Shown: positions 22,846 through 33,695 of the stretch, piece by piece
How positions within the stretch are numbered: position 1 is the first letter of the stretch
How the letters are laid out: every line of letters begins with the position of its first letter
Assembly: GCA_031835245.1 (NCBI GenBank)
Contig: JAVKOQ010000029.1
Span: forward strand, 264,257-328,256
Length of the DNA: 64,000 bases
DNA from: Balamuthia mandrillaris
Taxonomy: Eukaryota > Discosea > Longamoebia > Balamuthiidae
Reading direction: 5' to 3'
The notes under the pieces: generated by a model
The model's input: only the letters and a program-made list of their open reading frames with translations
Databases searched by the model: none
Told to the model about the DNA's origin: nothing
Program-made: the position numbers and the translations under genes

Positions 22846-25800
22846 TTACTCATCCAAAGGAGGAGCAGCGCTGCCGGTTTCCTTCTTGTTGGCGTTCAGC
22901 TGATCAAAAAGATCCTCAAACTCATCCTGCAGCTTCAAAATCTTATCGGAGAGGCTCTCGTTCTTGCTCTTCAGCTCGGCAATCTCCTCCTCCAAGATGG
23001 TCCTCTCGCTGTCTCCCTGAGAGCTGAGGTCGCCAATGACTTTAGCATTCTGCTGCTCTCTCTCGAGAAGCAACTTCTTGAGCTCCCTGGTGCTGTCGGC
23101 AAACTTGCGCTTGGCCTCCCTCTCGGTGTCGAGTTGGGCGCGGAGGTCATCAAGCTTGCCCTTGAGATCCCTGACGTCCCTCTCGGCGAGGCGGTTCCTT
23201 CTGGTGAGCTCGTCGATCTCGCCCTTGAGGAGCTGCTTGTCGCGGGCGTGGTTCTGGCGCATTTCGTTGATCTGCTCAGAGGCGGAGCCCTCGCGGCTGC
23301 TCTTCTTCCTCAGCTCATCGAGCTCCTGCTGGAGGCGGCGGTTGGCGGTGGTGAGCACAGCGCGGGCGTCCTCCTCCGCCTCGAGACTGTCCTTGGTGGC
23401 CTCCAAGTCGGTCTTCAGCTTCTGAATCTCTCTCTCCAGCTTGGCAACATTCCTTTCGCTGTCCTCGGCAGCATTCTTAGCCTCTTCAGCCTCGGTGGCA
23501 GCGGTCTTGGCCTTCCTCTCAGCATCAGCCTTGGCCTCCTCGGCGGCGAGCAGCTCCTCGCGGAGAAGGTTGATCTGGTCCTCCAGCTTCTTGATGTCCT
23601 CCTCGTTGGCGGTACCCTTGGGGGCTTCCTCGAGGGCTTGGGTCAGTTCGGTAATTTGTTGTTGCATCTTCTTCTTGGCTTGGCGGGCGTTCTCCCTTTC
23701 GGTCTCCAGGTCCGCCTCCACCTCGGCGAGGTCGTCCTCGATGTTCTTCTTCTCTTTTTGCAGCCTGGAGATGTTGTTCTCAGCTTCCTCAAGGGAGGCT
23801 TTGAGGTCATCAGCCTCGGCCTTTTGGTGCTTGAGCTTGTTGGTGAGGTCATTCTTAGCGGCCTCCAACTTGTCGAGCTTCTCCTCGAGGTCCTCGACCT
23901 TGGCCTCAAGAGCCTTCTTGGCCTTGTCCATGTTGGTCTTGGCGGCCTGTTCGTCCTCGAGCTCCTCCTGGCGGTCCTTGACCTCGTTCTTCAGGTTCTT
24001 GACGGCCTTCTCCAATGAGGCGTTCTTGGACCTCTCAGAGTCGAGGTCGGCCATGGCGTCGTTCAGTTGTCTGTTAAGGCGAGAGAGGGTGTCGTTGGCA
24101 GAGTCTTTGCCCGTCTTCTCATCCTCGTACTTCTGCAAAAAGTCGTCACGCTCGCTCTCCAACCTCTTCTTGGCGGTATCGAGCTCGTTCAGGCGGGCCT
24201 CCTTCTGCTCCAGAGTGCTCTCCAGGTTCCTCTTGTCCTCCTCCAGCTTCTTCTTTTGCTTCATGAGGTCATCAAAGGCGGCGGTCTCGTCCTTGATCTC
24301 CTCCTCAAGGGTGTGAACACGGCCTTCCAACAGCTTCTTGTCCTCCTCGAGATCAGCCTTGAGGCCCTCAACCTCAGCCAAGTGCAACTTCAACTTGTCG
24401 AGCTCGGCCTGAAGGGCATCGGCGTCCTCCTCAGCCTCATTGAGGTCCTTGAGGAGCTTCTCCTTTTCGGCGCGGAGCTCCTCGACTTGCTTCTCCAGCT
24501 CCTTGCACTTCTTCTTGAGTTCCTCCAGTTCCTTCTGGAAGTTCCTCTTGCCGATAAGAGGGGCAGCCTTGGTGAACAGCTGGAACCAGGGCCAATCCCT
24601 GAGCTCCAACCAGGTGCGGATGTTCCTCTGCAAAAGGATGGCGCTGGTGGTCTGCTCAGCGATCTTCTGGTAAGCTCTCCTGGCAAGGAAGGCGCGAGCA
24701 CCAGCCTGCACGGAGACGATCATGCTGGAAATAAGCTTCTCGCGGAGCTCTTCGATCTGGGCCAGCTGACCGGTCCTGAAGAAGATCTTGGTGACACCAA
24801 AGCGGAATTCCTCCTGCTTGATCTTTTGGGCGTGGGTCTTGACAAGGTAATCCATGAGCTCCTTGACAGCTTCCTTCGCGTCGGAGGCGCGGGAGTTCAT
24901 GCCAGGCTTGAGGAGGTAGTACCTCTTCAAGAAGTCGGCATATTTGGTTCGGTTAGGCCAACCCTTGCGGGAAATACGAATACCTTCCAACACACCGTTG
25001 CAGCGCAGCTGCTCAAGCACAACCTTGTCGGAGATGTATCCCGTTCGCTGCTCCAAGTTGGGGAGGATGCAACGGATAAAGTGAGGGCTGGTGGAACGGA
25101 GGGTGGTCATCAAATGGGTCAACTGCTCTTGGTACTGGTTGGCTACAGTGATGAACTGGGCACCTCCCTTGCCCCTACGGCCGGAGGAGGCAGAGCGGCC
25201 GGTGCTGGCCTCTTCCTGGGCGGGCTTGAAGGAGGGGACCAAGCTCTCATCAAAGAGGTCCCTCACGAAGAGGGAGGTGCTCTCCTTGAGACAGAGGCTG
25301 AGATCGTCCTCGAGGGGGTCTCTGTTCTTCTCCAACCACTCCTCAGTAGAGTACTCCACAACGCCAGCATAGTGAATGACCTTGAAGGTGTTGGCCTGGA
25401 ATCGGGGGGTACGGAAGTTCCTGTGGCTGTCGTGGAACTCGTGAAGCTTCTTGGTGAAGCTGGTGTCGTCAGCATCAGGGAACACGGTTTGTTCGTCCAA
25501 CAAGGGAAGGATACCGATGGGCTTCTTCTCGATGAGATCGATACAGTCCTGAGAGTCCATGCCGAAGTCGACGAAGTTCCAGTCAATCTTTTCCTTCTCA
25601 TACTCCTGCTGCTCCAAGGTGAACATGTGGTGGTTGAAGAACTGCTGCAACTTCTCGTTGGTGTAGTTAATGCAGAGCTGCTCGAAGGAGTTCTTCTCGA
25701 AGATTTCGAAGCCGGAAATATCCAACACACCGATGAAGTAGGCCTTCTTGGTGGGGTGAGACAGAGCTTGATTGATCTTCTTCACCACCCACAAGAAGAG

Positions 25801-27332
25801 ACGGCCGTAGAGAGCCTTGCAAAGGGCATCTCGGGAGGCAGAGGCCTTGGCCTGGTTCAAAGCCTTGGTCACCCACTCGTTACCAGCCTTGATTCTGGGG
25901 GAGAGAAGAGCAGCCTGCAGCTTGGCGGGTTGCACGCCCAACAAGGAGGCGGCAGTCTCGAGTTCCTTGGGGCCAGCGAGGGCAGCCACTTCCCTGGCAC
26001 CTTGAGTGAAAGGCAAGTTACCCAACCACAAGATGGCGGATAACACTTGCCAGATGCTGTAGCGCTCCTCCGCACTGACGCTGAGGATGTCGAGGGCCTT
26101 GTTGGAGTGGTCAAACTCTTGGGCGTCGTCGATGCTCTTCACAGTGGTGCAGCCGCTCTGGTTCAAGAAATTGTAGTCCTTGGGAGCGGTGAGGTGGAGC
26201 TTAGCCTTCATGTCGGCGGGCATGGCACTGGAGAGAATCTGGTAGAAGACGTGGAAGTTTCTCTCCTCCTTAGCTTGGAAGACCACACGAGACTTCTCAA
26301 GCAAGTAGATGAAAGTGTGGGCACCAGCGATTTGTCCTCCGTGGTTAAACTGCAGCTCGATGAACTTACCGAAACGAGACGAGTTGTTGTTCTTGGTGGT
26401 CTTGGCGTTACCGAAGGCTTCAAGGATAGGATTGAACTCCAACAGCTGTTGTTCCAAGATAGAGCCACCAGTGCCAGCGCTACCAGCGATGGCGGTCAAG
26501 TACTGAATGACCTTCTTCGTGTTTTCAGTCTTACCAGCGCCGGACTCACCCCTATTTTATTAAACCGTCGTTAGTTAAGAATTAAAAAATGGTCGAGCAG
26601 GCACGAAACATACGTGATGAGCATGGACTGATTTGTGCTGGTTTGAAGCATGGCGCGGTAGGCACCATCGGACAGGGCGAAGATGTGAGGAGCGACCTTA
26701 TCCCTAGGGCGGCCGCTGTAGAGGTCTACGATTTCTTTTGTATACACAGGCAACCTCTTGTAAGGATTGATAACGACCAAGAACAAGCCGCTGTAGGTCT
26801 GTGGTTGTGGAGTACGTTTTAAAGGGGAAAAGATTAATTAATTGGACGACTAATAATTAAAAATAATATCGGGGAGGAGGAAACACAAAGAGGCGGGGGA
26901 GTGCGTACGTGGAAAAGATCGGCGTCGTAGCGCTTTTTAAGATTGTACAAAACAGCGGGCTCGTTCAGGTAACCCAATTCGGCCATATCCTCCACTCCGT
27001 CGAACTTGGGCGGATTGACGCCCATGAAGGTCTTTTCATTTTTGTCTTGTGTTTTTTCCTGTTTATTTTTGTGTGTGATTAGCCAACGATCAAAGAAGAG
27101 AAGTATTGAAGGAAAAAAAAAGTACCTCGCCACCTTCCGTGCGGACGGTGAACTTCTTGCCGTCATCCTTGAGGACCTCGGCGTAGTTGTAGGCTACGTC
27201 GCTCTCCTTAGGGGCGGGCCACCACACCATGGTTTTGTCGGAGGCAGCAACATTGAAGCCGCTCTGTTTGTACTTGAGGTACTTCACGTAGTTGCTCTCC
27301 TCTGCTCCCTTTCTTCTCCTTGCGGAAGACAT
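22846..27332 (-). CDS. Myosin II heavy chain with a short coiled-coil tail
   Basis: A conventional two-headed actin motor. Four exons: 27332-27126, 27031-26909, 26798-26614 and 26551-22846, giving 1,406 residues. Head landmarks in order: an N-terminal SH3-like region ([20 protein letters not shown]), [21 protein letters not shown]-loop [10 protein letters not shown], switch [11 protein letters not shown], switch [18 protein letters not shown], a basic Gly/Ser loop 2, actin-binding HFIRCILPN, and the SH helix [19 protein letters not shown]. Two IQ-like segments follow ([35 protein letters not shown]). The coiled-coil tail runs from about residue 840 to the end, only about 565 residues. That is much shorter than Dictyostelium or animal myosin II, and nearer the short tail known for Acanthamoeba. 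One 3.7-kb exon covers most of the gene. Confidence 0.96.
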
Positions 27333-28690
27333 CTATTTATGCCGTTGGAATAAATAAAGAATGGAATAAGTATACAAATTGTTTTTGTTGGTGTTCGTGT
27401 GTGTGCGATCAAAAATCAAATCGGTCGAGTAACAGGTACAAATAAATAAAAGGAGAGAGAGAGGGAAAAAAAAAGGTAGTGTGCTACACAATCAACTCCG
27501 TTTGTGGTGTGTGTATGCGTATACAAGAGTGACAAGCAGAGTGGAACGAAACCCAAAAATAAAAAAAAAAATGATTGGGTATAATATTTTGAAGTAGCAA
27601 AAAAAAAAAAGCGCAAGCAGGACACAAGACAGACAGATTTGACACAGACACACCACACAAAAAAAGTTGGCGTAAGTGCTGCGGTACCTTTTTTCGGTGT
27701 GTGTAAGTATGTATAGGGTGTGTGACCGGTACTGTCAAAAGAAAGGAAAAGAGAAATGAAAAAAAAAAGGGGGTTTTAGGCACAGAAAATAACGAAACTC
27801 AAAAGCGAGAACCCACAATAAAAAAAAGAAAAATCGATTGCGAGTTAACCCCCCAAGTAAGTTATTTTTTTTTGGCTATTTGGTGTTTCACGAGCACAAA
27901 AGAAAAATTTATTGGGCTTGTTCTTCTTTTTATGCCGCCCCGTTATTTTTTTATTGCCTTGATTGTATCGGGGAACTGGCAGGTGAACCCTTTGCTAGGT
28001 CTCGCAAGCTGAGGAAAGGAAGGGTCGTCCAGAAACGGCAGATTCCGGGATATTAGATTGGGACTTTATAAGGTAAATGTCGGAGTTTCCAGCTGATGTG
28101 GCATGATCTGATAGGTGGTGATGTCGACATATAATATTTCGGAGCCAATCGGGGTGATGCAATTTTTGTTATCGGGGTCCATCATTAATTCTACGCAATA
28201 TAGAAGGCACGACGGTTGGCAGTGCAACGGCTGGTTGGTGAAAGTTGGTAGTGTACAAGCGGTAACCGGTGAGAGGAAAGCTGGAGTGGAGTGATTGCCA
28301 GCATTGCGATACAATGAGAACAAGGCAGCGGCTTTCGCACCAAGGATAACGTCGGAAACATACGGGCTTGTTGTTATTATTGAGGTTGAGGTGTTTTTCT
28401 CCTTTCCAACACAATATCCCACCCACGCATGCAGGTTACCAACCGCTACTGAAGAAATGAATAAGTTAGTTGTGCTTGGTAGGTGTTGCGTTTGATGCAA
28501 AGCACATTTTAAATAAATTACATTAAAGACAACGATGTATTGATGCCTGTTCATGTTATGGCGTACTTCACCAGCCAGGCGACTATCCATGAGCCACCCA
28601 CCACACAAACAGACAGTAAGACCATCGACAAAAAATCATTTAAAAAATGAAAAAAAATAAAAACCAACAACAATTAAACAAAAAAGTATA
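27333..28690. other. Long intergenic region upstream of myosin II
   Basis: This is 1.36 kb with no recognised gene, upstream of the minus-strand myosin gene. It contains A- and T-runs, GTGTGTG-like blocks near 27390-27410 and 27690-27720, and one uncharacterised open frame (28066-28590). It may hold 5' UTR and promoter sequence for the highly expressed motor. No TGTCGACA or CRE was seen. Confidence 0.6.
28066..28590 (-). CDS. Uncharacterised open frame (doubtful gene)
   Basis: An uninterrupted 174-codon frame from ATG 28590 to the stop at 28066, with no recognised domain. It has about nine Cys, several His, and no clear signal peptide or membrane segment. It sits alone in a 1.4-kb gap. Its length is only modestly above chance for this base composition and its codon use is not distinctive. 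It could be a lineage-specific gene or chance. Confidence 0.22.
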   Translation of the reverse strand: MDSRLAGEVRHNMNRHQYIVVFNVIYLKCALHQTQHLPSTTNLFISSVAVGNLHAWVGYCVGKEKNTSTSIITTSPYVSDVILGAKAAALFSLYRNAGNHSTPAFLSPVTACTLPTFTNQPLHCQPSCLLYCVELMMDPDNKNCITPIGSEILYVDITTYQIMPHQLETPTFTL

Positions 28691-28762
28691 AGCTGTTGAT
28701 GGGACTCGAACCCACAACCTTTGGCTTCGAAGGCCAACGCTCTTCCATTGAGCTACAACAGC
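28691..28762 (-). tRNA. tRNA-Arg (anticodon TCG)
   Basis: The minus strand folds into a complete 72-nt cloverleaf. The acceptor stem is GCTGTTG/CAACAGC, the D arm is GCTC-AATGGAA-GAGC, and the anticodon arm TTGGC-CTTCGAA-GCCAA has anticodon TCG at positions 34-36. The T arm is GTGGG-TTCGAGT-CCCAT with one G-T pair. The discriminator base is T, which is unusual for tRNA-Arg. There is no intron, and the CCA is not encoded. Confidence 0.93.
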
Positions 28763-29518
28763 TGAGATTGTTTTTTAAGGAGGGATACTAATCTAGTGGA
28801 TCATACTTCTCTGCTTTTATCCACGAAACGAAAATAGGTCCCTTACTTGTCGTGTAGCTCTTCTTTCGTTCGTTTATTTATTATGCGTGCCAATGTCCTC
28901 GATCTTTCTTGTATAAGCTTGTGCGCAGCTGAACGCCTCCTTCGGAGAGCTGTTTTTTTGCACAACGGGTCTAACCAGCAAACGTTCAGGCATGCACGAA
29001 AACTGCTGGACGAGGGAACGGACATTTATGGGCCTTCCCTTTTGTTGTGCTCTCGGGAGGTTCGGGAACAAGCCTTGCTCTTGTCGGACCTTTTCTGGTT
29101 TGGTAATTCGCCATCCTTGCGGTTCAGCATTGGCTGACCTGTTTCACGACCTTAATTTTCCAACAAAACAGTTTTTTTTGAACCAACGCAACAAAAACCA
29201 CAGCAATCAATTTGCAAATTTTTTGTTTTGCGTGTTGCTCAGGGCTCCTAAAGTACCACGTTTTTGCAGGGAACGCCAAGGTTTGGCTCCTTAAACTACA
29301 AAAGTTTAAACTTTTGTGTCAAACAACAAATCTGTCGAAAAAAATTCCACGGCGAGCAGGAATTCGTTTCCAACAAAAGTTTGTGTCCTGAAATAGGTCA
29401 GGCGGAGAAGGCGCGGGCGCGACCGATCCATTAATTAAAATTCGCCATAGATGTGGACTGCGCTCTTCCGTTCGAACAGACAAAAAGGAAAAACTCACGA
29501 GAGGAACAGACAACGCAG
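28763..29518. other. Intergenic region with a 20-bp perfect palindrome
   Basis: No gene was recognised. ACAAAAGTTTAAACTTTTGT at 29298-29317 is a perfect 20-bp palindrome about 200 bp upstream of the next gene. The segment near 28840-29150 contains an open frame without family resemblance. Confidence 0.6.
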
Positions 29519-30046
29519 ATGAGGAAGCAACACGGCAACAATTTCTACCATACCAACATGGTGCCCAAGTTCGGTGTTCTAGTGCTTTTCTTCTTCCACC
29601 TTGGTTCCGCTGTCCCCCGTTTGCATAGTGGTATGAAGAGTTCCTCTCGCTTCCAGTCACCTCACTGGTTCTGCTTACCATGCTTCTGTTCTTCACTGTA
29701 CTCCTTTTTCCCAAAAGAGAACCTTTGCGTTTTGACGTTGAGAACGTTCAGCGATGTCCGTTGCACAGCTCTGTCCACTGACACCTATTTTCCCTGCCGT
29801 GAAGTGACTGTGCTCCACGGCTTTTGCAACATAATGGAGGGCATCACCGGCACTGTGGATTGCATTGCTGGCACATACACCATTCATAATAATTTGGAGT
29901 GCAAGGATCAAGGCACGACACATCGACCCTGTGGGTGTTTCCCCAACGGAGATGGGACCTACTCGCGGTTTGACATGGGACGGACGTGCCCCGAAGAGTG
30001 GAGCGAGAGCAGTGCTGTTTCCCATCGGAGTGCCTTTTGGATTTGA
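29519..30046 (+). CDS. Small secreted cysteine-rich protein
   Basis: The start MRKQHGNNFYHTNMVPKF is followed by the hydrophobic core GVLVLFFFHLGSAVP, a signal peptide. An internal Met at codon 14 would give a more typical one. A probable 87-nt intron (29631-29717; GTATGA...pyrimidine tract...AAAAG) keeps the frame, so unspliced reading also stays open. The mature part has nine Cys in a compact region (NLCVLT, SDVRC, YFPC, HGFC, TVDC, LECKD, PCGC, RTCPEEW). The family is not recognised; it is probably an extracellular disulfide-rich protein. It ends 90 bp from the convergent small gene at 30136. Confidence 0.6.
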   Translation: MRKQHGNNFYHTNMVPKFGVLVLFFFHLGSAVPRLHSGMKSSSRFQSPHWFCLPCFCSSLYSFFPKENLCVLTLRTFSDVRCTALSTDTYFPCREVTVLHGFCNIMEGITGTVDCIAGTYTIHNNLECKDQGTTHRPCGCFPNGDGTYSRFDMGRTCPEEWSESSAVSHRSAFWI

Positions 30047-30135
30047 GCAAAGTTATGCAGGAGAAAAAGCGAATACAAAGTTTGTATTGTAAGGCATTGG
30101 TGTCAGGTGAAGTTGCTGGAGAGGAGGTAATCTCT

Positions 30136-30369
30136 TCACTTGTTTTTGCCCGCAGTGGGGTTGAACGAGCTTGACTGGGGATTCATGGCATTGCTCCTAT
30201 CGTCGAAGCTTTGCTTGGCTCCCATGTCCCCTTTGGCCGCCTGGGATTGGTTCGAAGCGGCGGACCTTGAGCTGGCGCGGGCAGTAGAACCTCCCGCCTG
30301 TTGCGTGGTCGGGTTGTAGGCGGACGACTGGGGGTTGAAAGCGTGAGAACGCGGGTCGTTGCTGGACAT
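30136..30369 (-). CDS. 77-residue hydrophilic repeat protein
   Basis: An intronless frame from ATG 30369 with an internal duplication. DPRSHAFNPQSSAYNPT near the start is echoed by DDRSNAMNPQSSSFNPT near the end, with a Ser/Ala/Gln-rich link between. No Cys or Trp and no hydrophobic segment are present, so it is probably disordered. The function is unknown. A canonical TATA box (TATAAATA on the minus strand, 30442-30449) lies about 73 bp upstream of the ATG, which supports a real and perhaps strongly expressed gene. Confidence 0.68.
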   Translation of the reverse strand: MSSNDPRSHAFNPQSSAYNPTTQQAGGSTARASSRSAASNQSQAAKGDMGAKQSFDDRSNAMNPQSSSFNPTAGKNK

Positions 30370-30441
30370 GATTCTTGGCTTGTTCAAACCAGTTGTTATT
30401 TTGTTGCTGGAAAAGAAAGGAGAAGGACGAGAACCGGCACC

Positions 30442-30449
30442 TATTTATA
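30442..30449 (-). promoter_or_regulatory. TATA box of the 77-residue protein gene
   Basis: TATAAATA on the minus strand, about 73 bp upstream of ATG 30369. Most other genes in the window lack such a box. Confidence 0.55.
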
Positions 30450-30673
30450 GCTTGAAGGCCGAATGTCCAGGACGTGCACACCGTTCTTGCTGTGTTTTTT
30501 CTGTCGTCTTGGTGCAGTTTTCCATGTCGGTAACCATTCAACTTGCTCGCACGAACAGAGGCTGAAGGAAGGACTAAGAATCATGAAGGGAGAAGGAGAT
30601 GACGAAATGTTGTTGTTGAAAGGAACTTTCAAACTTACAAAAGAAAAAGAAGACAAGACAAACATAAAAATGA

Positions 30674-33218
30674 TTACAAAGACAACCGCCTGTTCTCCAC
30701 GAGGGCTTGATAACCAGCCTTCTTTCTTTTGTGCCGCCGGATGACAAAGAAGCTGCCAGTGGCCAGACCAACGACCACCACCACCGAGACAACCACCGCG
30801 ACAGCAATGGTGATGGCCTTCTTCTTGGAGGAGCCATCGTCCTTCACCATGCAGTAGGTGTTGGCCGAGTTGGAGAACTTGCCGGCAGGGCAGTGCTGGC
30901 ACTCGGTGCTACCCTCCTCAGGAGCCACCGTGTCATTGGCGCAACGCATGCAGGAGGTCTTGGCCTTGGCAGGATTGTAATGCCCCTTCGCACAGAGACG
31001 GCAGTCGATGGTTCCTTGTTGATCTGCAAAGCTGCCGGGCGCGCAAGGTGCGCACTTGACGTTGCCGGTGGAGTTGGCGTGGAAGCCAGGGTTGCAGAGC
31101 ACACACGCCGTGCTGCCGGTTTCAGCCTGGGCATATCCCTCGGGACAGGGAGAACACTCCACCGTGCCGTTGCCTTTGGCAAAAGATCCGGCCTCGCAGG
31201 CATAGCATTTGGTCTGGCCCTTTTGGTCGGCATAATGGCCAGGGGAGCAAGCAGGGCAGACGATGTTACCGGTACCCTTTACGGCGGTACCCTTAGGGCA
31301 GTCCTTACAGAGCTGCAAGCCCTCCTGGTCGGCGTAGGTGCCAGCCAGGCATGGAGAGCATTGTTCGTTGCCGGTGGAGTTGGCGAAAAATCCCTTGGCA
31401 CAGGGGGCGCAGGTCTTGGTGCCGGTGGTGTTGGTGAAGGTTCCCACGGGACAGTCCTTGCAGGTTACAGCGCCTGGCGCGTTGGAGAAGGAACCCTTGC
31501 CGCAAGGAGAGCAGGTCTTGGTACCAGTCGCGTCCGCAAAGGTGCCTTGAGGACAGGGCTGGCAGGTCTGGCTGCCCTTTCCATCGGCAAAGCTGCCCTT
31601 GTCGCAGGGTTGACAACCGGTATTGCCGGTGGTGTTTGTAAAAGTGCCCTCATCGCAGGGTTGGCAGGTAGACTGGCCGGTCTTGTCGGTGGCCGTGCCT
31701 TTGCCACAAGGCGAGCAGGTCGTGCTGCCGGTCTTGTCGGCGAATTGGCCGACGGCGCAAGGGCTGCAGAGCTTGCTGCCCGTAACGTTTGCGTATGATC
31801 CCTCCGGACAAGGGCTGCAATCGAATGCGTTGCTAATGTCGGAGAAATGGCCGGCGGAGCAAGGCAAACACTCTGCTTTGTCTGGTTGAGTGTAGTCGAT
31901 GTGAGTGCCAGGCTCACAGGTGGTGCATTGGTCCGGCTTGCAAGGAGAACAGCTGCCCCAGCCAGCGGCGGAGGCCTGTTCGGGCTGCTGTCCAGGGTAG
32001 GGACAGGTGAAGGAGCAGGATGAAGAGATTTGGGCGTTCTTGGCGTCCTGAGAGGGATCGAAGGCGATGTCTCCTCCACCCAAAAGCACCGGGGGCAAGC
32101 AACGGCCATTAGTGAATGCAAGGTTGCCATCGAAGATGCTTTGCTCAAGGGAGAGAGGGTGAGATGTTGCTCTCTCTTGTTGTTGAGCGGTGCTGGTGAA
32201 GTAGATGAGTGGGGGAGTGGTAATGGAGGGGTTGAGAGTTTGAGTGCTTTGAGGGTCGTTCTTACTGAAAGTGCAGGCTACGAAGCTGGCAGAGTGTGCA
32301 GCCACGTTGAAAGTGCCGCGCACGGAGGAAGAGGAGCTGGAGGAGCCGCTGCAGCCCTGGAAGGTGGTAGAGGTGAAGCTCACGCTATCGCTGGACTGGA
32401 TGGAGAACGACTTTATGTTCTGGAAGGAGCTGGCGCTGACGTCCACAGAACCGACTGATCCTTTTGAGGCAGAGCCCTAGATATGATATCATAAGTATTG
32501 GTCCCACAGAAAAAAAGAAAAAGAAAAAGAAAGAGAGAATAAAAAGAAAAAGAGAAAGAAAACGAAAAAGAAAAGGAAAAAAAAAAAAGAAACCTACAAG
32601 AGAGATGTCAATAGCATTAAAAGTAACGCTCTCAGCGGTGATCTTCGAATCCGCAAAAGCCACAAAGGTGGAGGGGTTGGAGGCGTCGCTCGAGCCAACC
32701 TCACAAGTGTCCAGCGAGAGCGTCACGTTCTTCACCTTGAGCCCCCCCACGTTGGCGTTCTGGATCTGCACCCCTTGGCCCGAGGCGCTGGCGTCCACGT
32801 ACTCCAGGTCAAAGTCCTGGAACTGGACGCTCTTGAAGAGGGTGCTCCCAGGGGAGGACTTGGTGATGACGACCGGCTCGGTGGCCTGGGCTCTCCCCTT
32901 TTCCCCTCCCTGCCTGTAGGTCTGGAAGATGAGGATGGGCACCGAGGCAAAGTGGTCCAGGGCGATGAAGGCCCCGTTGTAGGTGCCAGGGGAGGCGCAG
33001 AGGGTGAGGCTGCCCGTGCTTTGGCCTTGCATCAGCTGGAGGGCCTTGTAGAGCGTCTTGACGGGGGACTTTGCGCTGCCGTCGTTCTTGTCATTGCCCT
33101 TGTCGCTGGAGGCGTAGTAGGAGCAGGTGGCGGCCGAGGCGAGCTCCACGAGGCAAAGGGAAACAACAACGGCCACGACCGAAGCCAACAGCCACGCTGG
33201 TAGTTTGTTCATCGTCAT
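30674..33218 (-). CDS. Receptor-like protein: beta-helix ectodomain, GCC-type Cys repeats, one TM
   Basis: Two exons (33218-32598 and 32476-30674, phase 0) encode 807 residues. A signal peptide (AWLLASVVAVVVSLCLVELA) precedes a Ser/Thr/Val-rich region that looks like a right-handed parallel beta-helix (repeated short strands such as VQFQDFDLEYVDAS, VGGLKVKNVTLSLD, SFQNIKSFSIQSSDSV). About 16 Cys repeats of roughly 24 residues follow (CSPCGKGTATDKTGQSTCQP, CAPCAKGFFANSTGNEQC), of the GCC2/GCC3 or ephrin-receptor-like type. One membrane helix (TIAVAVVVSVVVVVGLATGS) is followed by a short basic tail (RRHKRKKAGYQALVENRRLS) with YQAL, a possible YxxPhi sorting signal. Probably a surface or endosomal glycoprotein; the ligand is unknown. 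The intron (32477-32597) begins GTAGGT. Confidence 0.88.
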
Positions 33219-33695
33219 GCCTTTCTGTTTATTTTTGCTTGTCTCTTTTGTCTGCTCTCGCTAAATTCCTCCGCTTACTTTTCGTAATGTCTTTTTCTTT
33301 TGGGCCAAACATGTCGACAAAAATTTCTGCGGTGGCTTATCAGACACCTCGTTGCGCAACATTCCACGATGTTACGATGCTATCCCTCTGCGGGTTGGGT
33401 AAGAAAGTGACGTCACCATTTCGAGCTGGGAATTGGGTGCTGGCTTTTTTATGTCTGCCACGAGGAATGCGCAGCGGGCTCTCCAATTATTTCGACGAAA
33501 AATTATGGATTGGATTTGTTGCGGACATCAGTTGTCGACAAACACAGTTGGAAACTTCAGTGCAGAAAAAACGCGGAAATTTAGAAAGAAAACCAATTAC
33601 ACCACGTTACAATTAATGCAACGAGGAGGAGCCATTCATTCTACTTCTTGCCGTGGAAGAAGAAGAAGAAGAGAGAATACCCCCCCCAAAGAAGG
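33219..33695. promoter_or_regulatory. Divergent promoter, Cys-repeat receptor / two-pore channel
   Basis: The 477 bp between start codons contain TGTCGACA at 33312-33319 (94 bp from the receptor ATG) and 33533-33540, and TGACGTCA at 33408-33415. No gene or TATA box was seen. Confidence 0.55.

Noticed and set aside
24067-26043. A 658-codon open frame on the plus strand
   Set aside because: It is the antisense shadow of the myosin exon; biased codons in the heptad-rich tail keep the other strand open. The product is a low-complexity Leu/Val/Glu string with no family match.
28847-29137. 96-codon plus-strand frame after the tRNA
   Set aside because: No domain, no promoter signal, no splice support; within chance length.
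30707-31798. A 363-codon plus-strand frame rich in Gly and Ala
   Set aside because: Antisense to the Cys-repeat array of the receptor-like gene; its periodicity simply mirrors that repeat.
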